Shown here piece by piece: positions 7,984 to 17,241 of a stretch of DNA of 64,000 bases. Positions within the stretch are counted from its first letter, which is position 1. Every line of letters starts with the position of its first letter. Below the pieces are notes generated by a model. The model was not told the DNA's origin and ran no database searches. It saw only the letters and a list, made by a program, of their open reading frames with translations. A program made the position numbers and the translations under genes. Source of the DNA: E44-bin88 sp034419075 (GTDB lineage Bacteria > Chloroflexota > Dehalococcoidia > Dehalococcoidales > BS750m-G39); the NCBI GenBank assembly GCA_034419075.1, contig DAOULR010000017.1, positions 37,929 through 101,928 on the forward strand, in the 5' to 3' direction.

Positions 7984-9125
7984 AGGCTCTTCTCCTTAAG
8001 GTAGGCGCTGAAATTGCGCTTCATTTCTTTGACGTGATCGCCGCCGAACTTTTCCATCATGGCTTCGGCCAGCACCAGCGCCAGCATGGCCTCGGCGATA
8101 ACCCCCGCCCTGGGGACGGCGCAGATGTCGGAGCGCTCCACACTGGCCTTGGTCTCTTTACCGGTAGCGATGTCAACTGTATCGAGCGGCTCGCCCAACG
8201 TTGAGATGGGCTTGTGATAGACGCGGCAGACGATATCTTGGCCGTTGCTCATGCCACCCTCGATGCCGCCGGCATTGTTGGTGGGGCGGCTGCCCTTAAG
8301 GTTAATGGGGTCGTGGAACTCGGAGCCGAACTTGGACGCGCCGCTAACAGCGTTGCCGATTTCGACGGCTTTGGCTGAAGGAATGCTCATTAAAGCCTGA
8401 GCGATTCTGCCGTCGAGGCGGCGGTCGTAGTGCATAACGCTGCCTAAACCGGTGGGGACACCAGCGGCGATGACTTCAACGACACCGCCCAGCGTGTCTT
8501 TCCTGGCGGCGGCCTGCTCAATGGCTTTTTTCATCTTATTCGAGGTCGCGGGGTCAACGCACCGAATATCGGGGTCGGAATCGAATACCTTGGCCACTTC
8601 GTTGAAGTCATAATCGGTGCGGTCCAGCTTCACCGAACCAATCTGGACGGTGTGGCTGGCAATTCTAATGGCGAACTCGGCCAGCATTTGCCTGACCACG
8701 GCCCCCGTCATCACCCGGGATACCGTCTCGCGGGCGGAGGCCCTCTCCGATATGTTCCTGATATCGTCCTGGCCGTACTTTATGGCGCCGGCCAGGTCGG
8801 CGTGGCCGGGACGGGGGGTGGTCACCTTGAGCGAGGTTTTTTTCGTCTCCTCAAGGCTCATCACCTCCCGCCAGTTGACGAAGTCGAGGTTCTTGACCAT
8901 CAAAGCGACGGGGCTGCCCATCGTCTTGCCGTAGCGAATGCCAGCCAGGATTTCGGCTTTATCTCCCTCGATTTGTTTTCTGTCTCCACGACCAAAGTCG
9001 GTACGGCGGCGCTCGAGGTCTTTATTAATGTCCTTGGTGCTGACCTTAACGCCCGCGGGTAAACCCTCGATGATGGCCAGGCAGGCGGGGCCGTGAGATT
9101 CTCCAGCGGTTAGAATGCGCAACAT
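7980..9125 (-). CDS. aroC: Chorismate synthase
   Basis: Converts 5-enolpyruvylshikimate 3-phosphate to chorismate with reduced FMN. The 381 residues begin MLRILTAGESHGPACLAIIEG; other signatures are RRTDFGRGDR, the FMN site around RPGHADLAGAIKYG and RNISERASARETVSRV, and SGAVVR-like MTGAVVRQ. It follows the aroK-aroE fusion gene with two bases between and overlaps trpB by four. It is the last common-pathway enzyme and its product is taken by TrpE/TrpG encoded at the start of the same transcript. Confidence 0.97.
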   Translation of the reverse strand: MLRILTAGESHGPACLAIIEGLPAGVKVSTKDINKDLERRRTDFGRGDRKQIEGDKAEILAGIRYGKTMGSPVALMVKNLDFVNWREVMSLEETKKTSLKVTTPRPGHADLAGAIKYGQDDIRNISERASARETVSRVMTGAVVRQMLAEFAIRIASHTVQIGSVKLDRTDYDFNEVAKVFDSDPDIRCVDPATSNKMKKAIEQAAARKDTLGGVVEVIAAGVPTGLGSVMHYDRRLDGRIAQALMSIPSAKAVEIGNAVSGASKFGSEFHDPINLKGSRPTNNAGGIEGGMSNGQDIVCRVYHKPISTLGEPLDTVDIATGKETKASVERSDICAVPRAGVIAEAMLALVLAEAMMEKFGGDHVKEMKRNFSAYLKEKSL

Positions 9126-9127
9126 AG

Positions 9128-10417
9128 CTAGCCTCCTCCCATTGCTTCAGTCAGCACCGATTCCATTATTTTTAAGGGGGCGGGGCGACCGGTAAAGAGG
9201 CGGAACGGGGTGACGGCCTGGTAGAGCAGCATCTTGTAGCCGTAAATGATTTTGGCGCCCCGCTGGCGGGCTTCCTGAATCAATCTGGTATCTTTTGGAT
9301 TGTAAACGATGTCAAAGACGGTGAGGCGGGGGTGCAAAAACTGACGGGGGACAATGGTCTCCCCGGCCATGCCCACCGTGGTGGTATTTATCAATATGTC
9401 GGCTTTGGTAATCAAGGAGAGCTTGTCCAGACTACCGAAGTCAGCGGCACCGACCTTTTTAGCCAGCTCTCTGGCTTTAGATTCGGTGCGGTTCAGAACT
9501 ATAAGCTCAACGTTTTTCTCCTTAAGGGCGGCGGCAATAGACAGGGCAGCACCGCCGGCGCCGAGGAGGACGACTTTTTTACCATCGAGGTCAGTGACCT
9601 CCTCTAATGCCCTGAGAGCGCCTTCGCCATCGGTGTTATAGCCCGTCAATTTCCCGCTATCGTTGACGATGGTATTAACGGAGCCGATTTCACGGGCGGC
9701 GGGGTCAATGCGGTCAAGGTAGGGCATAACGCTGACCTTGTGGGGGCTGGTAACGCTTGCCCCCCGTATGCCGTTCGTCCTGATTTCAGCTATCGCCCTC
9801 CCGACATCGCTGGCGCGCAGGGCGATGTAGGCAAAGTTTAAGCCCAGTGCCCGGTAGGCGGCGTTGTGGATGAGGGGGGATAGCGAATGCGCGACGGGGT
9901 CGCCGATGATGCAGCATATTCTGGTGCTGGCGATGGTATCGGCGATTGCCTGTGGCGTCTTGTTTTCGGTATCGATGGTTATATCAGCCGCCTTTTGATA
10001 AAGCGGTTGGCGCTCGGCTAAAGTTATTTCCATATCTTCGCGGCGGTTTTTGCCTTTGAGCAAGGGGCGGCTTTCGTCGTCACCAATACGCTGGAGCAGG
10101 GTGTCAACGCCGGCGGTGAGCCAGACGACCAGGCTGTTTGCTTTAAGGCGGGCAACGTTCTGTTCTTTAACGACCACCCCGCCGCCCGTGGCGATAACGA
10201 TATTGTCGCGCTTAACCACCCCGGCTACTACTTCTTCTTCGAGGTCGCGGAAGCCTTCCCAGCCGTGTTGGGCCACGATTTCGGGTATGGTCATGCCCGC
10301 TTTCTGAACGATAAGCTCGTCCATCTCGACAAGCTCGCGGCCCAGCCTTTTCGCTAGGATTTTGCCCACCGCCGTCTTGCCCGAACCCCTCATGCCGACA
10401 AGGACAATGTTCATCAC
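9128..10417 (-). CDS. aroKE: Fused shikimate kinase - shikimate dehydrogenase
   Basis: One 429-residue chain with two enzymes of the shikimate pathway. Residues 1 to about 163 are shikimate kinase (Walker A GMRGSGKT at 8-15, ATGGGVVV near 76, ESRPLL near 115). Residues about 166-429 are shikimate dehydrogenase: substrate loop GDPVAHSLSP (172-181), catalytic Lys227 in SPHKVSV, Asp263 in NTDGEG, and NADP loop GAGGA (287-291). The usual order of reactions is dehydrogenase first, then kinase, the reverse of the order in the chain. There is no frameshift and the linker is short. The start is GTG at 10417 or ATG at 10414, both overlapping aroA. Confidence 0.95.
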   Translation of the reverse strand: MMNIVLVGMRGSGKTAVGKILAKRLGRELVEMDELIVQKAGMTIPEIVAQHGWEGFRDLEEEVVAGVVKRDNIVIATGGGVVVKEQNVARLKANSLVVWLTAGVDTLLQRIGDDESRPLLKGKNRREDMEITLAERQPLYQKAADITIDTENKTPQAIADTIASTRICCIIGDPVAHSLSPLIHNAAYRALGLNFAYIALRASDVGRAIAEIRTNGIRGASVTSPHKVSVMPYLDRIDPAAREIGSVNTIVNDSGKLTGYNTDGEGALRALEEVTDLDGKKVVLLGAGGAALSIAAALKEKNVELIVLNRTESKARELAKKVGAADFGSLDKLSLITKADILINTTTVGMAGETIVPRQFLHPRLTVFDIVYNPKDTRLIQEARQRGAKIIYGYKMLLYQAVTPFRLFTGRPAPLKIMESVLTEAMGGG

Positions 10418-11694
10418 AGCTCCTCGACCTTCGCCCCCAGTTTTCTCAGGTCTTGGAAAAAGCGGGGGTAGGACTTGTTGACGGCCTCGGCGCCGTTAAT
10501 AATGCATTCGCCATCGGCAAAGAGGGCGGCGATGCTTAAACTCATGGCCAGGCGGTGGTCTTGGTGGCTATCGATTTCGGCACACCGGGGTTTGCCGCCG
10601 TATATCACCATATTATCGGCACCGACCTCGGTCTTGATACCCATTTTATTAAGCTCGGCGGCGGTGTCGTTAATGCGGTCGCTTTCCTTGAATCTGAGAT
10701 GGGCGATGTTGGTTATGGTAGTTTTGCCTTCGGCGAAGGCGGCGACTACGGCCAGGGTGGGGACAAGGTCGGGGTAGTCGCCTAAATCAACAGTAATGCC
10801 TTTTAATGCACCACTACGATGGACTACCACTGACTCTTTATCATATTCAACAGCGGCGCCCATCCGCTCAAGGATGTTTAGGAGGTGGCGGTCGCCCTGC
10901 ACCGAGTCTCTTTTGAGGTTGGTTACGGTCAGGGGCTGGCCGCCGATGGCGCCCGCGGCAAAGCAGTAAGCAGCGGAGGAATAGTCGCCCTCAATGCGAT
11001 AGCGGCGGGCTTTATAATGCTGGCCGCCTTTGACTCTGAACTCTTTATAATCCCGATTAACCGCCGTAATGCCGAAGGCCTTCATAGCGTCCAGGGTGAT
11101 GTCAATATAGGGTTTGGAGCGGAGCCCGCCTTCGATTTTTATAGTGAGACCTTGGCTGATACAGGGGGCAATCATCAACAGGCCGCTGACGGGCTGGGAG
11201 CTGGTTTCCCCCGAAACGGTGACCTCGTTCGTCCTGAAGTTTCCGACCCCGACCTCGATGGGGGGGCAGCCGTTGTTGTTCAGGGAGTGGGCTTTAATAC
11301 CCAGGCCTTGTAAGGCCTTTAGCAGATCGCCCATGGGGCGCTGGCGCAGACGGCTATCGCCGTCGAGGATAATCTTCGTCGGCGCCAGAGCCGCCAGGGG
11401 GGCAATCATCCTGATGGTGCTGCCCGAGTTGCCGGCGAAAATCCTTTGTTTTTGGGGCTTTATTTCGCCGCCCGTGCCTTTGACGATGAGGCTATCTTCT
11501 CGCAGCTCAATTTCAGTGCCCAGAGTTCGGCAGGCATTAATAGTGTAGAGGGTGTCATCGGAGAGGAGGGAGTTTTGGATAATGCTTTCCCCCTCGGCCA
11601 GCGAAGCCAGGATTACCGCCCGATGGGTGTAGCTCTTGGAGGGCGGGGCAACGACTTGGCCGCTAAGCGATGACGGCGTTATCTTCAGTCTCAC
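10414..11694 (-). CDS. aroA: EPSP synthase (3-phosphoshikimate 1-carboxyvinyltransferase)
   Basis: Adds the enolpyruvyl group of PEP to shikimate 3-phosphate. The 426 residues show the two-domain fold signatures: PPSKSYTHRAVILASLAEG near the N-terminus, FAGNSGSTIRMIAPLAA near residue 85, and the C-terminal KESDRI and DHRLAMSLSIAAL. The GNSGSTIR segment, where class I enzymes have GNAGTAxRP, points to a class II-like (glyphosate-insensitive-like) sequence, which is only an inference from the motif. It overlaps aroQ and the aroK-aroE gene by four bases. Confidence 0.96.
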   Translation of the reverse strand: MRLKITPSSLSGQVVAPPSKSYTHRAVILASLAEGESIIQNSLLSDDTLYTINACRTLGTEIELREDSLIVKGTGGEIKPQKQRIFAGNSGSTIRMIAPLAALAPTKIILDGDSRLRQRPMGDLLKALQGLGIKAHSLNNNGCPPIEVGVGNFRTNEVTVSGETSSQPVSGLLMIAPCISQGLTIKIEGGLRSKPYIDITLDAMKAFGITAVNRDYKEFRVKGGQHYKARRYRIEGDYSSAAYCFAAGAIGGQPLTVTNLKRDSVQGDRHLLNILERMGAAVEYDKESVVVHRSGALKGITVDLGDYPDLVPTLAVVAAFAEGKTTITNIAHLRFKESDRINDTAAELNKMGIKTEVGADNMVIYGGKPRCAEIDSHQDHRLAMSLSIAALFADGECIINGAEAVNKSYPRFFQDLRKLGAKVEEL

Positions 11695-12137
11695 TTTTTT
11701 CGGTTACTCCTGATATGTTCCACCAGGGCTTCCAGCCCCAGGATATAGCTCTGTTTTTTAAGACCGCTGATTTGCTTGATGGCGATATCTTCTATGACCG
11801 AGATTTGGCGCCATTCCTCGCGGGCCTTGATATCAGACAGGTGCACCTCGACTACGGGCAAGCCGGCATCCACTAAGGCGTCGTGGAGGGAGTAGCCGTA
11901 GTGGGTGAGGGCGGCGGGGTTGATGAGGATGCCGTCGGCGCCATCGGCGTTGGCTTGGATGAAGTCGATGATGGCACCTTCGTGGTTTGACTGGAAAAAG
12001 GTAAGCTCGCAGCCCAGCGACTTTGCTTCTTCGTTAAGCGCACGCCCTATGACGGGCAGGGTATCAGTGCCGTAGTGCTCGGCGTCCCGCCGGCCCAGCA
12101 TATTGAGGTTGGGGCCGTTAATGACCAGTATCTTCAT
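11691..12137 (-). CDS. aroQ: 3-dehydroquinate dehydratase, type II
   Basis: A small (148-residue) type II dehydroquinase, which dehydrates 3-dehydroquinate to 3-dehydroshikimate by trans elimination and forms dodecamers. Typical segments are ILVINGPNLNMLGRRDAEHYG at the N-terminus (with the catalytic Arg and Tyr), NHEGAIIDFI, and INPAALTHYGYSLHDAL. It overlaps aroB by 20 bases at its 5' end and aroA by four at its 3' end. It is unrelated to the type I AroD of enteric bacteria. Confidence 0.96.
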   Translation of the reverse strand: MKILVINGPNLNMLGRRDAEHYGTDTLPVIGRALNEEAKSLGCELTFFQSNHEGAIIDFIQANADGADGILINPAALTHYGYSLHDALVDAGLPVVEVHLSDIKAREEWRQISVIEDIAIKQISGLKKQSYILGLEALVEHIRSNRKK

Positions 12138-13215
12138 CGCATAGCTCCTCCAGCACTGTTCTGACGGTGTCTTCCGCCACCGCCTGGCCGATTATTCCCT
12201 GGCCAATGCCTTTTACCAGAACCCAGCGGGTCTGGCCCAGCGTAGTTTTCTTGTCGAAGCGTATTTTGTCGATTAGAGCCTTTGGCTTTACCCCCGGGCA
12301 GGCAACGGGCAGTGCGAATTTCTGCAGCAGGCTTTTAATGGCTATAACGTCACTGGAGTCAAGCCTGCCCAAACGCTGGCTTAATCTGGCGGCGGCGACT
12401 ATACCCACCGCCACCGCCTCGCCGTGGTTGCCCCTGAAGTCGGTGACGGCTTCCAGGGCGTGGCCGAGGGTGTGGCCAAAGTTCAAGATGGCGCGCTCAC
12501 CTCGCCGCTCCGTTTCGTCCATCTCAACGACAGCGCCTTTAAGGCGGCAGCAGCGCATCACGATTTCCTTAAGCTCGTTGTTAGTGAAATCATTGTCCTT
12601 TTTCTGCTCTAAGATACGGTACAGCTCCTCGTCCATGGCGACGGCGTATTTGATGACCTCGGCCAGGCCGTGGCGCATCTCGGCGGGGGGCAAAGATTTC
12701 AGTAGGGCGACATCGGTGATAATGGCCGTGGGCTGGTAGAAGCCGCCGACCATATTCTTCTTGCCCTCAAAGTTGACGCCGACCTTGCCGCCGATACTGC
12801 TGTCCACCTGGGCGAGGAGGGTGGTGGGCAGCTGTAGGTAGTCAATGCCGCGCAGGTAGCTGGCGGCGATAAAGCCAGCCGTGTCGCCGACGACACCGCC
12901 GCCGAGGGCGCAGATTAGGCCCTGGCGGTCAACGTTGTTGGCCAGGAGGAAGCCGTAGGCGCGCTCAACCGTGCTTAGCGACTTGGCCCTCTCTCCAGTG
13001 GGCAGGGTGAACAGCGATACCTTCTTGCCCGTCGCACCGAGCTGCCGGAATACAGTCTGCCCGTAGAGGCGCTGGACGATGGCGTCGGTGATGAGTACTA
13101 GCCCGGAGTAGCCGCTGAAATCGAAGTGCTCATCCAAATGCTCGATAATGCCTTCGCCAACGGTAATCGGGCACTGGCGTGACGTTTTAAGCTTAATGAC
13201 GTGGTCGCTTTTCAT
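12118..13215 (-). CDS. aroB: 3-dehydroquinate synthase
   Basis: NAD- and metal-dependent enzyme of 365 residues closing DAHP into 3-dehydroquinate. NAD-binding GGGVVGDTAGFIAA and substrate/metal segments RGIDYLQLPTTLLAQVDSSIGGKVGVN, EVIKYA and GHTLGHALE are all present, including the histidines that bind zinc. Length is normal. The end overlaps the aroQ start by 20 bases, the largest overlap of the operon; the tail ending CDEDTGH is in that overlap. Confidence 0.97.
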   Translation of the reverse strand: MKSDHVIKLKTSRQCPITVGEGIIEHLDEHFDFSGYSGLVLITDAIVQRLYGQTVFRQLGATGKKVSLFTLPTGERAKSLSTVERAYGFLLANNVDRQGLICALGGGVVGDTAGFIAASYLRGIDYLQLPTTLLAQVDSSIGGKVGVNFEGKKNMVGGFYQPTAIITDVALLKSLPPAEMRHGLAEVIKYAVAMDEELYRILEQKKDNDFTNNELKEIVMRCCRLKGAVVEMDETERRGERAILNFGHTLGHALEAVTDFRGNHGEAVAVGIVAAARLSQRLGRLDSSDVIAIKSLLQKFALPVACPGVKPKALIDKIRFDKKTTLGQTRWVLVKGIGQGIIGQAVAEDTVRTVLEELCDEDTGH

Positions 13216-14207
13216 GGCGCTAACCCCTTTAGCTCTCGCACCAGCTCGTCGAGCTGCTCGGGATATAATGATTGCGCCCCGTCGGAGAGGGCGTGGGGCG
13301 GGTCGTGGTGCACCTCGACGAGCAGCCCGTCGGCGCCGACGGCAATAGCGCCCTTGGAGAGGGGTATTACGTATTCTCTTTTGCCTGCGGCGTGGCTGGG
13401 GTCAACGATGACGGGGAGGTGGCTGACTTGCTTCACCGAGGGTATGGCGGCCAGGTCTAAGGTGTTGCGGGTGTTGTCGGAGAAGGTGCGTATGCCGCGC
13501 TCGCATAGGATAACCCGGCTGTTGCCCTCCGAGCTGATGTACTCTGCCGCCATGAGCCACTCTTCGATAGTGGCGGCGAAGCTGCGCTTGAGAAGAACGG
13601 GCTTGGAGGCGCGGCCGACCTGGCGCAACAGCGAGTAGTTATGCATGTTGCGGGCGCCGATCTGAATGATGTCGGCGTATCTATCCACCAGCTCCAGGCT
13701 GCTTTCGTCGATGGCTTCGGTGACGATTAACAAGCCCGTTTCATCACGGACTTTAGCCAGAATCTGCAAGCCCTTCTCCCCCAATCCCTGGAAGCTGTAG
13801 GGGGAGGTGCGGGGCTTGAAGGCGCCGCCGCGAAAGACCTCGGCGCCGCTTTTCTTGACCAGGCGGGCGATGGTAAGCGCCTGTTCCTCGCTCTCCACGG
13901 CGCAGGGGCCGGCCATAAGCACTGGTTTGCCTTCGCCGATCTTGATGTCGCCCACGGTGATAGTGGTGGGCTGGGGGTGGGTTTCGCGGCTGACCAGCTT
14001 GTACTGCTTGGTCACCCTGACCGTATCCTTGACGCCCTCCAGTATTATCAGCCCGGAATCGTCGACGGGGCCGGTGTTGCCCACGATACAAATGGCTGTG
14101 CGTTGGGCACCGGGCATGGGCACGCCGCGGTAGCCCATCCTTTCTATCTCCTTAATGACCGCTTTCACCTGGGTCTCGGTAGCATCGTTTTTCATGACTA
14201 CTAACAT
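13212..14207 (-). CDS. aroF: DAHP synthase with N-terminal regulatory domain
   Basis: 3-deoxy-7-phosphoheptulonate synthase, the first shikimate step joining PEP and erythrose 4-phosphate. The 331 residues comprise an N-terminal ferredoxin-like domain (1 to about 70, MLVVMKNDATETQVKAVIKE) followed by a type I-beta TIM barrel with MAGPCAVESEEQ, GAFKPRTSPYSFQG and ILCERGIRTF. This layout is that of the Thermotoga enzyme, where the small domain gives inhibition by Tyr or Phe. It lies between trpF and aroB. No separate chorismate mutase domain is seen. Confidence 0.95.
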   Translation of the reverse strand: MLVVMKNDATETQVKAVIKEIERMGYRGVPMPGAQRTAICIVGNTGPVDDSGLIILEGVKDTVRVTKQYKLVSRETHPQPTTITVGDIKIGEGKPVLMAGPCAVESEEQALTIARLVKKSGAEVFRGGAFKPRTSPYSFQGLGEKGLQILAKVRDETGLLIVTEAIDESSLELVDRYADIIQIGARNMHNYSLLRQVGRASKPVLLKRSFAATIEEWLMAAEYISSEGNSRVILCERGIRTFSDNTRNTLDLAAIPSVKQVSHLPVIVDPSHAAGKREYVIPLSKGAIAVGADGLLVEVHHDPPHALSDGAQSLYPEQLDELVRELKGLAP

Positions 14208-14208
14208 C

Positions 14209-14880
14209 TCACTGTCCTCCTTGAGCTCGATATAACCTGGCTTTAGCCCGCCTTACGGCGGCAATAAAAGCCTCTATTTTTCTAATGTCTTTAATCCCTC
14301 CACTCTCCACGCCGCTGGAGACATCGACTCCCCAGGGCTTGAGCTCGGCGACCACCTCCTCCACGTTTTCGGGGTCGAGCCCGCCGGCAATGATTACCGG
14401 GTATCTTTGCGCCGCCCGCTTGGCGATATCCCAGGGGAAGACCCGGCCCGTGCCGCCGTACTTCTCCTCGACGTGGGTGTCGAGCAAATATATGGGGTGG
14501 TGATAGCGCAGCTGTCTCTGGTAGCTCTCCAGATAGTGTAAAAGGTACTCCTCGTCCCAGTCGGGGGCGATATGAATCGCCTTGATGAATGGCTTTTGCA
14601 TATGGCGGCAGCAGTCCGTATCCTCGTCGCCGCTGAGCTGGACCCAATCCAGCCCGCAGGTTGCGGCTATGGCATTGACCTCGGTCGGAGGCGTGTTGAC
14701 GAAAACGCCGACCACGGGCAGCCCCTGTTTCTTAGCCGCCTTAGCTATCGCCTTGGCCTTTTCGGGGGTTAGCTGGCGGGGGGAGGGGGCGAAGACGACG
14801 CCGATGAGGTCGGCGCCCGCCTCGGCTATTGCCTCAACATGGGCGGCATCGGTGATGCCGCAGATCTTGATACGGGTCAC
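14209..14880 (-). CDS. trpF: Phosphoribosylanthranilate isomerase
   Basis: TIM-barrel isomerase of 223 residues acting on N-(5'-phosphoribosyl)anthranilate. The opening RIKICGIT has the catalytic Cys, and the Asp is in the LLDTHVEEKYGGTGRVF segment (general acid); the C-terminal DVSSGVESGGIKD is typical. GTG start at 14880 overlaps the trpC stop. It is the last gene of the first trp block and is followed directly by aroF. Confidence 0.95.
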   Translation of the reverse strand: MTRIKICGITDAAHVEAIAEAGADLIGVVFAPSPRQLTPEKAKAIAKAAKKQGLPVVGVFVNTPPTEVNAIAATCGLDWVQLSGDEDTDCCRHMQKPFIKAIHIAPDWDEEYLLHYLESYQRQLRYHHPIYLLDTHVEEKYGGTGRVFPWDIAKRAAQRYPVIIAGGLDPENVEEVVAELKPWGVDVSSGVESGGIKDIRKIEAFIAAVRRAKARLYRAQGGQ

Positions 14881-15647
14881 AACAGCTCCTTTATTTTAGC
14901 GGGGATGTCTTTGGCGGTAACCAGTGCCTCACCGATTAAGACCGCATCGACACCCCAGGCCTTTAGTTTCTCCATATCCTCCCGACCCTTGATGCCGCTT
15001 TCGCTGACGACGAGGCGTCCGGGGGGGATGAGGGGGCGCAATCTCCGGGTAACGTCTAAGTCTACCACCAGCGTATGCAGATTACGGTTGTTGATGCCGA
15101 TGAGCTGGGCGTCGCATTTCAGTGCCCTCTCGAGCTCGGCTTCATCATGCACCTCGAGCAGGCAGTGCATGCCCAGTCTGTGACTCAGGGTTATCAGGTT
15201 TTTGAGCAAGACATCATCTAAAATAGCTACAATAAGAAGCACGGCGTCGGCGCCCCAGGCGCGTGTTTCCAGGATGTGATAGGGGTCTAAGAGGAAGTCC
15301 TTTCTCAGTACGGGGACATCGGGGAGGGCGTTCTTGACTGCTTCCAGGTCCTGGCTGCTGCCCATGAAGTAGTTGGGCTCGGTGAGCACCGATATCGCCG
15401 CCGCCCCGTAACGGGCGTAGCTCTTGGCCAGCGCCACCGCGTCCAGACCAGGATTGAGCGCTCCCCGCGAGGGAGAAGCGCGCTTGACCTCGGCGATGAG
15501 GCTGATGCCCTCGGCGCTTAAGGCCGCGGCCAAATCAACCGGCGCTGGTTTCCGCTCGACGATGGCTTCGAGTTGGGACATAGGCACTGCCTTTTGCCTT
15601 TCCTCCAGCTCTTTTCGTTTCAGGGCGACAATCTTTTCCAGAAACAT
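14877..15647 (-). CDS. trpC: Indole-3-glycerol phosphate synthase
   Basis: 256-residue TIM barrel that closes the indole ring with loss of CO2. Signatures are IAEVKRASPSRGAL (catalytic Lys and substrate site), the VLRKDFLLDPYHILE segment with the catalytic Lys, and the C-terminal VVSESGI and VLIGEALV phosphate site. It starts four bases after the trpD stop and overlaps trpF. It is a stand-alone TrpC, not fused to TrpF as in E. coli. Confidence 0.96.
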   Translation of the reverse strand: MFLEKIVALKRKELEERQKAVPMSQLEAIVERKPAPVDLAAALSAEGISLIAEVKRASPSRGALNPGLDAVALAKSYARYGAAAISVLTEPNYFMGSSQDLEAVKNALPDVPVLRKDFLLDPYHILETRAWGADAVLLIVAILDDVLLKNLITLSHRLGMHCLLEVHDEAELERALKCDAQLIGINNRNLHTLVVDLDVTRRLRPLIPPGRLVVSESGIKGREDMEKLKAWGVDAVLIGEALVTAKDIPAKIKELL

Positions 15648-15651
15648 TTTC

Positions 15652-16674
15652 TTATCCGTAGCTCCGACTGAGCGTGATTAATTTATCCAGTTTATCGAGC
15701 GCCTTACCGCTGTCGATGGTTTCCACAGCCAGCAGGGCGGCATCCTTGAGGGCGGAGACGCCTTTAGCATCTCGGCTCAGGGCGATGCCGGCGGCGGCGT
15801 TCATGATTACGGTGTCTCGGCGCGGGCTTTTTTCTCCCCCCAGAACCAAGCGCAGGATTTTGGCGTTCTCCTCAGATGTGCCGCCGACCAGCGTTTCTAC
15901 ACCAGCCTCCGCTACCCCGAAGTCCTTTGGTTCTATGTCGAAGACGGTTATCTCGCCGTCGCTGAGTTCCCAGACACGGGACTTTCCCGATGTCGTGATT
16001 TCGTCCATGCCGTTGAGGCCGTGCACCACCAGCGCCCGCTTCGTGCCCAGGCGCAGGAGTACCTGCACCATCTTTTCGCCCAACTCTTGGCTGGCTACTC
16101 CCAGGACCTGTGCCTCCGCTAGGGCGGGGTTGGTTAATGGGCCGAGGATATTGAAGACAGTGCGCACGCCCAGCTCGCGGCGGGGGGCGGCGGCGAACTT
16201 CATCGAGGGGTGGAACATGGGGGCGAACATGAAGCCGATGCCGACCCTCTCGATGCAGTCTTTGACCTGATTGGCGTTAAGCTCAATCTTCATGCCTAAA
16301 GCTTCCAGGACATCGGCGCTGCCGCACTGGCTGGTCATGGCGCGGTTGTTGTGCTTGGCTACCTTGAGTCCGGCGCCGGCGGCGACGAAGGCAGCGGCGG
16401 TGGAGATGTTGAAGCTAAGGGAGTTGTCTCCGCCCGTGCCCACGATATCAATGACGGGGGCGGAGGTCTTCACTCTCACCGATTTGGCCCGCATGACGCT
16501 GGCTAGACCGGCAATCTCGTCGGCGCTCTCGCCCTTGACTCTCAGAGCGGTGACGAAGGCGCCGAACTGGGCGGGGGTAACGTTACCCGTCGTGATTTCC
16601 TCCATAACCTCGGACGCCTGCTCCATGGTTAGCGACTTGCCGTCAATTAACAAACTAATGGCTTCTTTAATCAT
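15652..16674 (-). CDS. trpD: Anthranilate phosphoribosyltransferase
   Basis: 340-residue enzyme transferring phosphoribose from PRPP to anthranilate. PRPP-binding DIVGTGGDNSLSFNISTAAAF near residue 75, KHNNRAMTSQCGSADVLEALG near residue 105 and PRRELGVRTVFNILGPLTNPA near residue 165 are all intact. It overlaps trpG by four bases. It is a free-standing TrpD, not fused to TrpG. Confidence 0.97.
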   Translation of the reverse strand: MIKEAISLLIDGKSLTMEQASEVMEEITTGNVTPAQFGAFVTALRVKGESADEIAGLASVMRAKSVRVKTSAPVIDIVGTGGDNSLSFNISTAAAFVAAGAGLKVAKHNNRAMTSQCGSADVLEALGMKIELNANQVKDCIERVGIGFMFAPMFHPSMKFAAAPRRELGVRTVFNILGPLTNPALAEAQVLGVASQELGEKMVQVLLRLGTKRALVVHGLNGMDEITTSGKSRVWELSDGEITVFDIEPKDFGVAEAGVETLVGGTSEENAKILRLVLGGEKSPRRDTVIMNAAAGIALSRDAKGVSALKDAALLAVETIDSGKALDKLDKLITLSRSYG

Positions 16675-17240
16675 GCCCTGCCTCCCAAAAAGTTCTTCAG
16701 TATATCCTTTCCATTGTGGGTCATGAACGACTCGGGGTGAAACTGCACGCCCTCCACCTGATACTGGCGGTGCTTTAGGCCCATAATCGTTTCGTCCTCC
16801 GTCCAGGCGGTTATCTCAAGGCAGTCGGGCAGGCCCTGGCGGGCGACCATCAAAGAATGATAGCGGATGGCAGGGAAGGGGTTGGGCAGGCCGTTAAAGA
16901 CGCCGCCGCCGTTGTGGTAAATCATTGAGGACTTGCCGTGCATAATCTTTTTGGCCGGGCCGAAGACGCCCCCGTAGCTGTGGCCGATACACTGGTGCCC
17001 CAGGCAGACGCCGAGTATGGGCAAAATGCCTCCGAAATGCCGAATAACGTCGTTGGAGATGCCGGCGTGGAGGGGGGTGGAGGGGCCGGGGGAGATGACG
17101 ATGCGCTCTGGAGCCATACGCTCGATTTCGGCTAACGTCGTCTTATCATTACGCACCACCCTTACCTCTTCTCCCAGCTCGCTTAAGTACTGGAAGAGGT
17201 TGTAGGTGAAGCTGTCGTAGTTATCAATGATTAAAAGCAT
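16671..17240 (-). CDS. trpG: Anthranilate synthase component II (glutamine amidotransferase)
   Basis: Class I glutaminase of 189 residues that supplies ammonia to TrpE. Catalytic Cys is in ILGVCLGHQCIG and the His/Glu pair in VEGVQFHPESFMT. The open frame runs ten codons further up into trpE, but the ATG at 17240 gives the family start MLLIIDNYDSFTYNL and lies just after the trpE stop (TAA at 17244-17242). It may also serve p-aminobenzoate synthesis as in some Gram-positives, since no pabA is visible here. Confidence 0.95.
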   Translation of the reverse strand: MLLIIDNYDSFTYNLFQYLSELGEEVRVVRNDKTTLAEIERMAPERIVISPGPSTPLHAGISNDVIRHFGGILPILGVCLGHQCIGHSYGGVFGPAKKIMHGKSSMIYHNGGGVFNGLPNPFPAIRYHSLMVARQGLPDCLEITAWTEDETIMGLKHRQYQVEGVQFHPESFMTHNGKDILKNFLGGRA

Positions 17241-17241
17241 T

